From Prevotella sp. (GTDB taxonomy: Bacteria; Bacteroidota; Bacteroidia; Bacteroidales; Bacteroidaceae), in contig JAEEJK010000075.1 of NCBI GenBank assembly GCA_016281815.1, positions 1 to 64,000 on the forward strand: 64,000 bases of DNA, given 5' to 3'. The position numbers and the translations under genes were made by a program. This document shows positions 9,299 through 18,895 of this stretch, in pieces (the first letter of the stretch is position 1; every line of letters begins with the position of its first letter). The notes below the pieces were generated by a model. It was not told the DNA's origin, made no database searches, and saw only the letters and a list, made by a program, of their open reading frames with translations.

Positions 9299-12200
9299 TT
9301 ACTTCACCAGCACCTTCTGGTTGAGAGTCGTGCCGTCCTTGTAGCGGATGGACTTGATGTAGACACCACCATTCGGGATGAGCACTTTGCGGCCAGAGAG
9401 GTCGTAGTAGTTCACGGTGTCGACGATGCGGCTGGCAGTAGCGGCATTGATGCCAGTACCGGCAGGCATGACCTTGCACTTGGCGGCATTGACAATCTCG
9501 CCCGTCTTGGTGTTGACCAGCATGGCTACGACACGCACCTTGTCCTTGCTCTGGATAATCGGCTCATAACTGGTGTTGAGAGCATTGTTGGCACTGAACT
9601 GGAATGTGTGTCCGAAGGCTGCATCTTCGGCGATGGAAGCAGGCAGCGCATCCTTGACAGATTTTCTGTCGACAATCACGTCGTCGAAGGTAAGTCCAGT
9701 GACATAGTCACCCCCTGCGACAAACTTGAGCATGTCGGCTGGCCATCCTTCTGCATCGCCGTAGTTGTTGGACTGTGCCCAGTCTTCTGTGGCACCTTTG
9801 AGTCCGTCAGCCACGAGAGCATATTCAATCTGGTAGGGGTTGTCTTTGATCTCAAACGGGAAGACGAGACTGCTCGTCACATTGATGAGGTCCTGGCTGT
9901 CGTCAGCCCAGTCAGCGGTCACGCTGATATCGGCCATGCCAAATTCGTTGCAGCGGTCGAGCCATACCTTCTCGATGCCCCATTCACCATATGCTCCATC
10001 GCCACAGTAGGCATCAGTCTGGTGTACGCGGTCAAGCCATGCATCGGGGAAGCCCTCAACGTCGCTGGGGAATTCGTAGGTGAACTCCATCGGGTCGTCG
10101 TTGTGGTAGGAGAGGGCGATGAAGTCTTCGGGATAGAGTTTGTTCATCTTCTGCAGGGCGACGAAGCCGCGCGGGCAGTAACCGCACCAGGTGCCGGTGT
10201 ACTCCTCGAGCACTGGGCGCTTCTTGGGCATCACGCTGAGAATGTATACAGAGGTGTTGCCTTGGCTGTTGGCAGCCTCGTTGGCCTCACCGTTCACCTT
10301 GGTCACCTTGATGGTGAGAGGATACTCTCCCTTCTGGGCGATGGCGGGAAGCGGGAGTTTGAAATTGTGATATGCACCATAGGCGGCCTCAAGAGCAGGG
10401 TCAAGGTCGATGTGGCCTGAGCCATTCATACCAGCCACCTCATAAGTGTAGTCGATGTTTTGGGCACCCTTGTAGCCGTAATTGGTCAGGTCCACCCTCA
10501 CTGTGCTCTCCTGCCCGATCTGAGCAAAGACTTGTGTGGCATTCTCGGGAGTCAGGCTGTTGGCCTTGATATTGCCGCCCTTGAGCACGGCCTCGAGGGC
10601 AAGGTCACCCCATTGTCCGTACATGTTGAACCATGCGTTGGCATAGACTGCGCTGGTGTGGACGAGGAATCCACCATCGGTGGTGTAACCAGTCAGCACC
10701 ACGGGCACTGCTTCGGAGTTGTCTTCCTGGGTGAAGGAGTAACCGATATAGATGCCTTCCTCAGTGATGGTATAGGGCTGATCGAGCACCACTTGGTTGA
10801 AGCCTCTGGCGGGCTTGAATTCCTTGGTCACGACATCAGCAGTGAACTGTCCGTCGTTGACGCTGAGGGTCTTGGAGAGCCAAGCCTTGGCGTTGCTGAT
10901 GCCTTTGGTGCTTATGAACGGCACGTTGATGGCAGTGATCTGTGCACCGACGAGCGACGGGTCGGTAAGGTGGAAGGCCACGTCGTAGGTCTCATCGGAC
11001 AGGCTGGCGGTGCCAAAACCTGACTGCTGATCCATGGCAAATCCAAGGTTGAGGGCAATCTCGCCGTCGTTGAGTTTCTTGTTGGGAGTTCCGTCTTCTA
11101 CATGGGCGATGACACCTTCCTCACCTGTGACGAGGTAGTTGTCCATCTCATACCAGGCGATTTCCGACTCATGGGTCTCGCCGCCGCCAGTAAAGACGAG
11201 TTGCACACCCACGTTCTTGACAGGCTGCAGATAGGTGTAGACATAGTGACTGCTTCCCTGGGACGTGAAGTCGTAACCATTGTACATGAAGGGCACGAGT
11301 TGGGTAGGCTCTTCCATGTCATAGGAATAGATGTCGGGTTGGAAGGTATAGACCTTGTCGTCGATATAGACCTTATAATACAACTGGTCGTAGTCGAGGA
11401 AGTTGTCGTTAGCATCGAAGTACGATCCGCTGAAACCGATGTAGCCATAGCCCTCGCCATAGGCGGGATAGGGACTGTAGTCGGAGACTTCAGTAATCTC
11501 AGGCTTCTGAGGTGTGCCAGGATTGTCTATGTACATGAAGATGACAGGACTCTCGAAGGCCGCAGCATAGTATACAGCCTCTTTGCCTGCGTTGATAAGG
11601 GCAAAGATGTCGCCTGCCGAGAACGTGTTGGAGGTCATGTCAACGTCAAACTCAGCCTTTTCCAAGATGTCGAAATTCGGGTCAGCCACCATGAAATAGG
11701 CCTGGATGTTGTTTCCATAATCCTTTCCGAGGTATTGTCCGCTGTAGAAAACAGCCTTTCCGTCCTGGAGCGAGCCTTTGGCCCATCCGAGTTCGCTGTT
11801 GAGTTGCACAAAGACATCGGTACCGGCGAAGGCTGCCATCACCTTGATGGCTGCCATCTCACCTTCTTCGTCGGTGTATTTCATCACCATCGGGATCACC
11901 TGCGCATCCTCTGGAAGTTCAGTGATGGCGGTGTCTGTCAGCGGTGTCATGTGTACGTCCCATACGGCGCTTCCGCACCAATAGCCGCTGTCGTCGATGG
12001 CTGAGATGATGCTGGTGAAGTTGTTGCCGTTGAATTCTTCTGTGGTCTCAAGTATTCCGTCTTTCCATGTGATGTAGATGTCGGTGTTCTCGGGGAGGGC
12101 AAGATTGCCTTCGGCATCCATGCTGAGTTTCATGATGGAGTGGGTGTAGATGGTGCCGTAGTAATCCTCCTCCCAGATGGGTTGCTCATGGATGACATAC

Positions 12201-12709
12201 TGGTCGCCACTCACTTTCTCTGCTTTTACCCAGTAATCCTCAGTGGTCTGGAGTTCTGCGAGCAGGTTGTGGATGTAGATACAGCCGTCGGTTCCCTCCA
12301 CCACCTCACCGATGGCTCCGGGGTTCTGGCCCATATATGAGCCAAACAGACTGCTGGCGAGGAAGAAGTGGTTGAACACCACATCATACAATTTGCCCTC
12401 GGGCTGCTCGGTGATGATGCCTGAGTCGGCCTTGCGGCTTTTTGCCACTTTTCGCTTGGCATTTCTCTGGGCAAGAATGGCCTCGCGACTCTTGTTGGTC
12501 TGGGCGCGCAGCACCTGCTGCTTTTTCTGACCATTGGTTTTGATGACGTCCTTGAGTGATACCTCAGAGAGTTTGACCTTCTGCAGTCTTGTCTCAGGGG
12601 TCTTCACTGCGGTCGCCTTCTTGACTTTCTGCCTGGCCGGGACTGGCTGGGCAAAAGCGGTTGTGACGGCAGCGAGGGCCGCCACGGCGAGAATAGTAAA
12701 TCTACGCAT
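9299..12709 (-). CDS. Large secreted protein with thioredoxin-fold (Omp28-like) domain and sorting-type tail
   Basis: A 1136-residue exported protein. An N-terminal signal peptide (MRRFTILAVAALAAVTTAFA) is followed by a basic K/R-rich stretch to about residue 100. A long region of beta-rich sequence comes next. A thioredoxin-like Omp28-type domain carries CGYC at residues 842-845 (EEYTGTWCGYCPRGF). The C-terminus, YYDLSGRKVLIPNGGVYIKS onward, resembles the type A sorting tail of Bacteroidetes secreted proteins. The ATG at 12709 is used; a TTG six bases earlier is unlikely. It is the last gene of a minus-strand run of envelope thiol proteins. A role in disulfide exchange outside the cytoplasm is inferred from CxxC and context; the substrate is unknown. 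Confidence 0.8.
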   Translation of the reverse strand: MRRFTILAVAALAAVTTAFAQPVPARQKVKKATAVKTPETRLQKVKLSEVSLKDVIKTNGQKKQQVLRAQTNKSREAILAQRNAKRKVAKSRKADSGIITEQPEGKLYDVVFNHFFLASSLFGSYMGQNPGAIGEVVEGTDGCIYIHNLLAELQTTEDYWVKAEKVSGDQYVIHEQPIWEEDYYGTIYTHSIMKLSMDAEGNLALPENTDIYITWKDGILETTEEFNGNNFTSIISAIDDSGYWCGSAVWDVHMTPLTDTAITELPEDAQVIPMVMKYTDEEGEMAAIKVMAAFAGTDVFVQLNSELGWAKGSLQDGKAVFYSGQYLGKDYGNNIQAYFMVADPNFDILEKAEFDVDMTSNTFSAGDIFALINAGKEAVYYAAAFESPVIFMYIDNPGTPQKPEITEVSDYSPYPAYGEGYGYIGFSGSYFDANDNFLDYDQLYYKVYIDDKVYTFQPDIYSYDMEEPTQLVPFMYNGYDFTSQGSSHYVYTYLQPVKNVGVQLVFTGGGETHESEIAWYEMDNYLVTGEEGVIAHVEDGTPNKKLNDGEIALNLGFAMDQQSGFGTASLSDETYDVAFHLTDPSLVGAQITAINVPFISTKGISNAKAWLSKTLSVNDGQFTADVVTKEFKPARGFNQVVLDQPYTITEEGIYIGYSFTQEDNSEAVPVVLTGYTTDGGFLVHTSAVYANAWFNMYGQWGDLALEAVLKGGNIKANSLTPENATQVFAQIGQESTVRVDLTNYGYKGAQNIDYTYEVAGMNGSGHIDLDPALEAAYGAYHNFKLPLPAIAQKGEYPLTIKVTKVNGEANEAANSQGNTSVYILSVMPKKRPVLEEYTGTWCGYCPRGFVALQKMNKLYPEDFIALSYHNDDPMEFTYEFPSDVEGFPDAWLDRVHQTDAYCGDGAYGEWGIEKVWLDRCNEFGMADISVTADWADDSQDLINVTSSLVFPFEIKDNPYQIEYALVADGLKGATEDWAQSNNYGDAEGWPADMLKFVAGGDYVTGLTFDDVIVDRKSVKDALPASIAEDAAFGHTFQFSANNALNTSYEPIIQSKDKVRVVAMLVNTKTGEIVNAAKCKVMPAGTGINAATASRIVDTVNYYDLSGRKVLIPNGGVYIKSIRYKDGTTLNQKVLVK

Positions 12710-12784
12710 AAACAATTGTGTTAAATGAAACTATGTGGACAGGCTACGATGAGTCTGCCACGCGTGAAAAAAGAATTGTTGGGA

Positions 12785-13423
12785 TTATTGACCGATGACT
12801 TTGCGCACGGAGCCGTCGCTCATGCGCACGATGCGTATGCCGCGGCCAGTGGGGGAGGTGAGGCGGCCCTGAGCGTCGAAGGTGGCGACAGGAGTGGCCT
12901 TGACAGCATCTTTTTGGTGGATGCCGACAGGGTCGGGGAGGATATATCGCACGGTGACCGACGGTCCCTCATTTTCAATATAGGTCTTGCCAAACTTCTC
13001 CAGCGGTGTGGCGGTGTAGGTGACGATGCACTCGCCGTAGGCGGTAGGCAGCCATTCTGACTGGATATCAGCCTGTTGGCCGGAGGCAATGGTAGTGGCT
13101 CCAGATTTATTTGAACTCACACGGCTGTAGGAAATGCAATTCTGCGGGAAGCACACCTGCAGAGTCCCATTGTCGATTTTGGTGATGTCGGAGACGAGCC
13201 ACAAGGGTGTGTCATCGGGAGCCTCGACATTCTTGATATAGAGTCCTGAGTGGATGATGGCGGAGCCGAAGTCATCGGTCTCGGGCACATCGCGCACGAT
13301 GGTGGTGCCGTCGGGGATGATGTTGCCGTCTTTGTCGGCAAACTGGAAGAAAGTCTTTGTATCCTGCGCTGAAAGGGAAGCGGCAGAGATGACAGCAAAA
13401 AAGAGAGTAAAGATTTTTTTCAT
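12785..13423 (-). CDS. Small secreted protein with sorting-type C-terminal tail
   Basis: A 212-residue protein with a clear signal peptide (MKKIFTLFFAVISAASLSAQ) and no recognised enzymatic motif. The middle is beta-rich with a VRDVPETDDFGS region and two cysteines (VCFPQNC). The C-terminus, VATFDAQGRLTSPTGRGIRI, has the pattern of Bacteroidetes type A C-terminal sorting tails. It sits between the Omp28 lipoprotein gene (92-bp gap filled with TCTAGA words) and the 1136-residue thioredoxin-fold protein, on the same strand. Function is unknown; co-occurrence suggests a substrate or partner of the thiol proteins. Confidence 0.75.
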   Translation of the reverse strand: MKKIFTLFFAVISAASLSAQDTKTFFQFADKDGNIIPDGTTIVRDVPETDDFGSAIIHSGLYIKNVEAPDDTPLWLVSDITKIDNGTLQVCFPQNCISYSRVSSNKSGATTIASGQQADIQSEWLPTAYGECIVTYTATPLEKFGKTYIENEGPSVTVRYILPDPVGIHQKDAVKATPVATFDAQGRLTSPTGRGIRIVRMSDGSVRKVIGQ

Positions 13424-13444
13424 ATTTTGAGTTTTTGAGTTTTT

Positions 13445-13519
13445 TTGGGGGGCTAGATATTCTAGATACTCTAGATATTCTAGATATTCTAGATATTCTA
13501 GATTTTCTAGATCCTCTAG
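13445..13519. repeat. TCTAGATAT 9-bp array
   Basis: About seven TCTAGA words spaced mostly nine bases apart fill the gap between the Omp28 lipoprotein stop and the next signal-peptide gene. The last word overlaps the lipoprotein stop codon. Arrays with the same core are at 24822-24900 and 25680-25738. Confidence 0.9.
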
Positions 13520-14304
13520 TTTTCAGGGCGCGAGATTCGCGCCCGGGTGGCTTGGAGGACGCCGGTGTCGTCGTAGACAAAGGCGATGATGCTCAGATGG
13601 TCGATGTTCCATTCTGTGTCGAGCGGCTGCTGCAGGGTGATGATATTTTCCATTCCTTCCTCGACGGTGATGGCTTCACCCCAGGTGCCGTTGACGGGAG
13701 TGCGCAGCACGTGGTTGTGCACATACTCGCGGTTGGTGCTTCCGTCGGGCATCATCTGCAGGGCCGTGATGTTGTCTTCTGTCACCCACACCTGCAGATG
13801 GCCGTTGATGTGGCCGTCGGTGCCCTGGGCTCTCACGGTGATGAAGATCTTCTCGTCGTTCAGGAGCGTGGCTTCTGCCTCCAGATTCAGTCGGGCGGGT
13901 TTGGAAAGTTCCTCCACCACCGCCGTAGTCCAGTCGGTGTAGTTGACGGCTCCGTGGCGGTCGACAAGTCCCACGGGCTGGTACTCCAGGTTCCAGTGGT
14001 TGTAATACTCGTCGCCCACTGGGGTAGCCAGTCCCTTGACGGTGGCAGACCCAGCGAAGCCGAGAGGTCCTCCGTGTATGCCGACGGCGATGACCTTGTC
14101 GCCGAACTCCGCCTGCAACTTCTCGATGATCTCGGTTCCTTTGGGGCAGTTGATGCAGCGCTGTCCGGTGAAGTCCTCGAGGAGCACCGTGCGGTCGGCC
14201 TGTTCCGGTTTTTGGTAGATATACCGTTCGTCCTCGTCGATGTGGCTGCATGCTGTCAGCACTGCGGCGAGGATGATGGTGAGGGTAATGATTGCCTTGT
14301 TCAT
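13516..14304 (-). CDS. Omp28-related outer-membrane lipoprotein
   Basis: A 262-residue lipoprotein with lipobox LTAC, Cys19 being the lipidated residue after a short signal. A thioredoxin-like Omp28 domain follows with CINC at residues 50-53 (FTGQRCINCPKG) and the downstream cis-Pro-type segment YQPVGLVD. Omp28 was described as an outer-membrane adhesin in Porphyromonas; the CxxC suggests redox chemistry. It starts 12 bp after the DUF6029 stop codon, so it is co-transcribed with it and with the TlpA-like gene. The C-terminal half is a beta domain typical of the family. The stop codon lies within a TCTAGA-type repeat array. Confidence 0.88.
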   Translation of the reverse strand: MNKAIITLTIILAAVLTACSHIDEDERYIYQKPEQADRTVLLEDFTGQRCINCPKGTEIIEKLQAEFGDKVIAVGIHGGPLGFAGSATVKGLATPVGDEYYNHWNLEYQPVGLVDRHGAVNYTDWTTAVVEELSKPARLNLEAEATLLNDEKIFITVRAQGTDGHINGHLQVWVTEDNITALQMMPDGSTNREYVHNHVLRTPVNGTWGEAITVEEGMENIITLQQPLDTEWNIDHLSIIAFVYDDTGVLQATRARISRPEN

Positions 14305-14316
14305 AATGTCTCCCGT

Positions 14317-15978
14317 TTAGAAGTTATAGTTGTAGGAGAGAGTGAATCCTTTGGTGGCCGGCACGTATCGGCATACACCGCCAGAGCAGTTGTAGCCGGC
14401 GCGTGTGCGTCCGTATCCGGCCTGTATGCGGTGTGCGCCGGTGTTGAAGGTGACCAGTCCCTGATAGTAGTGGATGTCGGTGACACCACAGTTCCACATG
14501 TCGCTCACGGTGAACATCCACCGCGGGGCGAGAGAGAGTTCGAGCAGGGCAAAAGCCCAGTCGCCTTGGTCATCAGGTGTTGTGAGGTATTGCACTTCAC
14601 CCCTGAGTTTGGCCTTGGGGGCAATTTGGTAAAGGGCATCGGCGATGTAGATGTCCGACCTCACCATGCCGCCCTCGCCCTCCACAACAGTCATGTTGTA
14701 GTGCTGGTTCATATACATCAGGTTGAGTTTCAGCGACTTCGATAGTTTTTTCGACAGTTGCACGTTGATGTCCTGATAGTAGATGTCGTCGCCCACCTTG
14801 AAGAACTTGCTCTTGTATCCGTCGGTGCCGAAGGGAACGCCGTAGGGCATTTCCTCTCTCGACATTTCTTCGCGGTCGATGCTGCGCACGTGTGAGAGAT
14901 TCACTTTCACCGTAGTCCCGTATTTGCCTCCCAACAGAGTCTTTCTCGGGAAGGTATACGACAGTTCGCCTTGGAAGGCCCACTCACCATTGGCCAGTTG
15001 GGTGGCATAGGGATAGATGGCCGCCAAGGCATAGGTGTGGTCGAGGGTGAACGCCGGCAGGTGGTTGATGAACGAGGAGGTGCCAGACATGGAGCGTCGG
15101 CTTCGGAACGACATGTTCTCGCTTCGCTTGGCCTGCACCAAGGCACTCATTCCTTTTCGAGAGTAGGAGCCTGAGAGCATCGCAGCAGAGCCTTTCTTAT
15201 AAATATAGGTGTTGTCGAACGATGGGTCCTGTGTCTTCTGTGCATATTCTGCGAGCAGTCCCCATCCGCCCTTGTTGAGTTGGGCACGCACGTCCCAAGC
15301 GTTGACAAATTCGGGCAACCGCAGTTGGTGGGTGGGGTCGGCAAAGATAACCTCTCCGTCGTCTTCCTTCTTGTTCACCCACGAGGCTCCTATCATGAGC
15401 CTTGTGTCGTGCTCGCTGAGCGAGGGCAGCCACTCATCGATGTTCACCTCAGCGTCGGCACCCGAGACAAGAGCATCGTTGTAGTGCCAGTAGCGCCGCT
15501 GCACACCGCTGAGGGCCTTGAGTGTCATGCCCTTGACGGGTCTGACCACCAATCTTCCGCCGAGCAGCGAGTTGTCGATGCCGAGTGCACGCTCCTCGTA
15601 GGTGCGGAGGATGAATCCGGAGCCAAACTGCTCGTAGAAAGAGCCGAGGGTGAGTTCGGCATTCTTTAGTTTTCCTTTGAGATAATAGTGGCGTATGCCC
15701 CATCCCTTAAAGTCGTTCTCGTAGCCTGGCAGCGGGTGGTCGAGGTACTCAAAGCGTGCGCCGGCATCCACATACTGGCTCTGCGCCTTGAGGTCGACGT
15801 AGGTGTTGGTCTTGGCCTTGTCGTCGTCTTTATAGGCACCAATGGACGTGTCTTCCTCCGGGAAGAGGACATCGCTTTGGATGCTTCCGCTGACGACTAC
15901 CTTTCGGTTGTCGTCCTGGGCATGGATGAGGCAGGGCATCAGCACTGCCAACAGGAGGATGTGCAGCCTCATGGTCAT
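14317..15978 (-). CDS. DUF6029-type outer-membrane beta-barrel protein
   Basis: A 553-residue protein with signal peptide MTMRLHILLLAVLMPCLIHAQ and alternating amphipathic strands through to a C-terminal aromatic residue (LSYNYNF), as in outer-membrane barrels. The opening VVVSGSIQSDVLFPEED and the later YEERALGIDNSLLGGRL fit the DUF6029 family of Bacteroidetes. Its ATG overlaps the TGA of the TlpA-like gene (ATGA, 15975-15978), a sign of translational coupling; a second ATG lies at 15972. Cys residues near the end (YNCSGGVCRY) may form a disulfide. Function is unknown; the operon suggests a partner of envelope thiol proteins. Confidence 0.82.
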   Translation of the reverse strand: MTMRLHILLLAVLMPCLIHAQDDNRKVVVSGSIQSDVLFPEEDTSIGAYKDDDKAKTNTYVDLKAQSQYVDAGARFEYLDHPLPGYENDFKGWGIRHYYLKGKLKNAELTLGSFYEQFGSGFILRTYEERALGIDNSLLGGRLVVRPVKGMTLKALSGVQRRYWHYNDALVSGADAEVNIDEWLPSLSEHDTRLMIGASWVNKKEDDGEVIFADPTHQLRLPEFVNAWDVRAQLNKGGWGLLAEYAQKTQDPSFDNTYIYKKGSAAMLSGSYSRKGMSALVQAKRSENMSFRSRRSMSGTSSFINHLPAFTLDHTYALAAIYPYATQLANGEWAFQGELSYTFPRKTLLGGKYGTTVKVNLSHVRSIDREEMSREEMPYGVPFGTDGYKSKFFKVGDDIYYQDINVQLSKKLSKSLKLNLMYMNQHYNMTVVEGEGGMVRSDIYIADALYQIAPKAKLRGEVQYLTTPDDQGDWAFALLELSLAPRWMFTVSDMWNCGVTDIHYYQGLVTFNTGAHRIQAGYGRTRAGYNCSGGVCRYVPATKGFTLSYNYNF

Positions 15979-16466
15979 TGTTTTGTCAGTTCGCGCACCT
16001 TTGCAATCAGTTCTTCCTCAGCCCCATCGGTATATCCCATGTGTCGGTATACGATGTTGCCCTTGCCGTCGACGATGAGCACGTAGGGGATGTTCTGGAT
16101 GGCAAGCGCCTGTTTCAGTTCGCTGTTGGGGTCGAGCAGCACCTCATACTCCCAACCGTGGCTGTCGACGAGAGGTTTCACCTTGTTGATGTTCTGTGCC
16201 TGGTCGATGCTGACGGCGATGATCTTCACTCCGGTCTCCTCCTGCCATTCCTCATACACCTCGCTGATGGCGTCGAGTTCGCGGTTGCAGGGCTTGCACC
16301 AAGTGGCGAAGAAGTCGATGATGAAGGGTTTGCCATTGTTGGATAGTGTGTCGGTGGCGACCGCCTTGCCGCTGATGTCTTTCAGTGTCACCTTGGGCAG
16401 TTGGGCGTAGGTGCTCAGCATCATGGCTGAGAGCAGTGCGGTGAGTAGGATTTTCTTTGTAGACAT
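15975..16466 (-). CDS. TlpA/ResA-like thiol-disulfide oxidoreductase
   Basis: A 163-residue exported thioredoxin-fold protein. The signal peptide runs to STYAQ (residue 21), and the active site is WCKPC, cysteines 57 and 60, inside FFATWCKPCNRE. The cis-Pro segment is NIPYVLIVDGKG. Such proteins reduce or oxidise disulfides in the periplasm, often for cytochrome c maturation or for specific partner proteins. The ATG at 16466 is chosen because the 20 upstream codons would bury the signal peptide. It is the first gene of the run down to 9299, and its promoter carries a perfect palindrome. Confidence 0.9.
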   Translation of the reverse strand: MSTKKILLTALLSAMMLSTYAQLPKVTLKDISGKAVATDTLSNNGKPFIIDFFATWCKPCNRELDAISEVYEEWQEETGVKIIAVSIDQAQNINKVKPLVDSHGWEYEVLLDPNSELKQALAIQNIPYVLIVDGKGNIVYRHMGYTDGAEEELIAKVRELTKQ

Positions 16467-16512
16467 GCTGGTTATTTTAAGTATAAAAATGCTGTATATA
16501 TTAATTAAGGTG

Positions 16513-16558
16513 CAAAAGTAATACATTTATCACAAAAGTGAACGTTTTTGTGATAAAT
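16513..16558 (-). promoter_or_regulatory. Promoter with perfect 13-bp-arm palindromic operator
   Basis: On the minus strand the -7 box is TACTTTTG (16520-16513). Just upstream lies an inverted repeat, ATTTATCACAAAA (16525-16537) and TTTTGTGATAAAT (16546-16558), 13-bp perfect arms around an 8-bp spacer. It covers the -33 region, where no good TTG is seen. This is the layout of a site for a dimeric regulator controlling the TlpA/DUF6029/Omp28 genes. The TCACA/TGTGA half-sites recall Crp/Fnr-type sites in inverted order, but the regulator is unknown. Confidence 0.75.
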
Positions 16559-16686
16559 ATTCATCATAAATAAAGTTTTTTTAATAGTCCGGGCAGTGGG
16601 TCGAATGGAAACGACACGCGAATCATATGGCTTAACTTCTTTAACTACTTAACTTCTTTAACTTCTCTCAACTTGCGGAAGTTGAA

Positions 16687-18873
16687 TTACCAAATGCTTT
16701 TCTCAAGACTGATGTTTCTGTGTGTTGACGGGCTGGTGAGGGGGATGATGCGCGGCAGAGGCATCTCGTGGAAACAGATATGCAGTCCGATGGCGCGTGT
16801 CATGAGCAGGTCGTCATGTTTCCCTTCTGTGGCGCCGTAACTGCCGTTCTGCCTCCTGACATAGGTGACATACTCGTCGAGGCATCTTGTGTCGCGCTCC
16901 ACATACAGTCCCTCGCGCACCACCTCGACGAGAGTGGAGATGATGGCAGGTTTTGTCTTGACGTTGGTGTGGAACCCGTATTTCAGGGGTGCGTGCTGTC
17001 GGATGTCCTCCGCGCTCTGCTGCCGGGCATAGAGGTGGGGGTAGACATTCCGTATCTCGTTGAGGATGTATGCCGACTGGTCGCCGCCTTCGAGCCACCG
17101 CTCGTCATCGTGTGTCTCCAGCGTGTTCGACTCGATGACCAGGAGCGCATCATCGTAGTAGTGGGCCACCTGCACCGCCTTCCATGCCAGGAGGTCCATG
17201 TCGATGTGCCCATACCACTGGGCGCAGACCTCCGGCCGTTCTCCCTCCATCATCCAGTAGCGGTCGATGACGCAGATGACCGACCAGTCGGCCCTTGCGC
17301 TGCGCCCGCCGATATCGACCACCACGATGTAGCGGTCGGCCACCTGGCAGTCGTCAAAGTGCTCGGGTGCCGACCAAATCCACAGTTGTCCGCCGTCGGG
17401 GCAGAATTTGAGACCTGTGAGCGAGTCCTTGCCCTTGGAGGCCTTTGCTGTGAGGTCGCCTTTCTGCTTAGGCGGACGGCAGCCAGCCCTGAACCTGTCG
17501 ATGCGGTAAGGGTCGAAGACGTGGGCACCTGAGTTTTGGAATGCCTCCGTGTCGTCCGAGGGAAACTCCGCTGCCATGTCGCCGTGGTCGTTGTATTTCC
17601 GGCGCTCGCACACATACCAGTTGATGGCTTCCAGCGTGGCTCCCATCTCCCACAGGTGCCACAGGTATCGGCCCGACTCCTGGCGCTGGCTCGCCACCGA
17701 CGTGTCGGCTCGCTGCTGCCAGAGTTGGGCGGCAAACACCTCGGGGCAGGAGAGGGGCAGGGCATAGCGCTCTATCTGCCACCAGGCCACAAAGACGGGG
17801 TCGAAGAGAGACTCGCCTCTCCTTGCCGCGTCGTACTCCTGCTGGAAGAAATTACCGGTGCCGTTGGCCGTCGACTCATATACAATCATTGTCAGCGGTT
17901 GGTAGGAGGCACCGGCGCAAGCCGAGCGGATGATGTCCTCCGGTGTCTTGTTGTCGGTCTTCTTCCAAAAGGCTACCTCTGTACAGTGCACGAGGGCTGA
18001 GTCTCCACCGCGGGCGGAGTTGGGCGTCTCTGCCGACCCTACCTTGATCTTGCAGTTGCGTGTCGGGATGTAGCGCAGCAGGCGGGTATGGCGGTCGCCC
18101 ACCATCTTGGCTGGCGTTTTTTCAGACTTTCTTTTGTCCGACCTTTCCCACTTGTCCGGTTCGTCTCCTTCGCCGTCAAGTGGGAAGATAAAGGAGATGG
18201 GAGTGTCTGCTGCCGTGGCATCACCCGTCTCCGCTGGGTCGGAAGGCAACTGAGCCTTTTCAAGGAGGCTGAAGGGGTATCGCTCAATGACTTTGTCGAA
18301 CATGCTGCTCACCTCCGCCGAGGCAGTCTTCACATGGCCCACGATGAGTGAGTTGAGCCCTTTGCGGTGGATGAGTTGCAGCCATGCCATGTATATCTGC
18401 GTCACGGTGGAACCGCCCCATTGCCGCGCCTTGAGAACGATAACGCGGATGGGTTTCCCTTCCAGGCGTGCTTTTTCGAAATGTTCCACCAGGCGCCGCT
18501 GCGGACGGTTGAGGGTGAACGGGATGTCATCGCCTCCGTCTTTGGGTTTGATGCGAACATAGCGCCAAGCCCAGTAGCAGAAGTCGTGTCGGCAGCGCAG
18601 CACCTCAAACTCCTCCATGCCCTCCTCCCGGGTGATGTGTGCCAGGCGGGCATAACTTTCGATGCTCCCGCAGATGATGATGCGGCTCACTCGGTCGTCG
18701 TCCATCATGCTGTCTGGCAGAAACAGGCTGCTGGGGCTGTAGTCTTTGATGAACGCGTAGGTGCGGGGGAGGGGAGCGCCTTCTCCTGTGGATGGGTTGA
18801 ATGGTTGCTGGATGATGTTGTTGCGGCGGTCATTTTCTTGCAGCATATCCGCCACGGGGGAGGAGTCTGTCAT
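16687..18873 (-). CDS. Phage terminase large subunit (packaging ATPase/nuclease)
   Basis: A 728-residue phage-type large terminase, which drives DNA into capsids and cuts it. The ATPase part has a deviant Walker A, KARQWGGST, at 148-156. The Walker B-like strand ALVHCTEVAFW lies near 293-303 and the coupling motif YESTANG near 332-338. The C-terminal RNase H-like nuclease begins at YIVVVDIGGRSARADWSVI with its first acidic residue. The reading frame is intact and longer than most terminases because of an N-terminal extension of about 100 residues. ATG start at 18873, after AAGAAGAA. It stands alone, with envelope genes on one side and a small peptide and acidic protein on the other; no portal or small terminase follows. 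Confidence 0.9.
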   Translation of the reverse strand: MTDSSPVADMLQENDRRNNIIQQPFNPSTGEGAPLPRTYAFIKDYSPSSLFLPDSMMDDDRVSRIIICGSIESYARLAHITREEGMEEFEVLRCRHDFCYWAWRYVRIKPKDGGDDIPFTLNRPQRRLVEHFEKARLEGKPIRVIVLKARQWGGSTVTQIYMAWLQLIHRKGLNSLIVGHVKTASAEVSSMFDKVIERYPFSLLEKAQLPSDPAETGDATAADTPISFIFPLDGEGDEPDKWERSDKRKSEKTPAKMVGDRHTRLLRYIPTRNCKIKVGSAETPNSARGGDSALVHCTEVAFWKKTDNKTPEDIIRSACAGASYQPLTMIVYESTANGTGNFFQQEYDAARRGESLFDPVFVAWWQIERYALPLSCPEVFAAQLWQQRADTSVASQRQESGRYLWHLWEMGATLEAINWYVCERRKYNDHGDMAAEFPSDDTEAFQNSGAHVFDPYRIDRFRAGCRPPKQKGDLTAKASKGKDSLTGLKFCPDGGQLWIWSAPEHFDDCQVADRYIVVVDIGGRSARADWSVICVIDRYWMMEGERPEVCAQWYGHIDMDLLAWKAVQVAHYYDDALLVIESNTLETHDDERWLEGGDQSAYILNEIRNVYPHLYARQQSAEDIRQHAPLKYGFHTNVKTKPAIISTLVEVVREGLYVERDTRCLDEYVTYVRRQNGSYGATEGKHDDLLMTRAIGLHICFHEMPLPRIIPLTSPSTHRNISLEKSIW

Positions 18874-18895
18874 TTCTTCTTATGGTTTTGACTTG

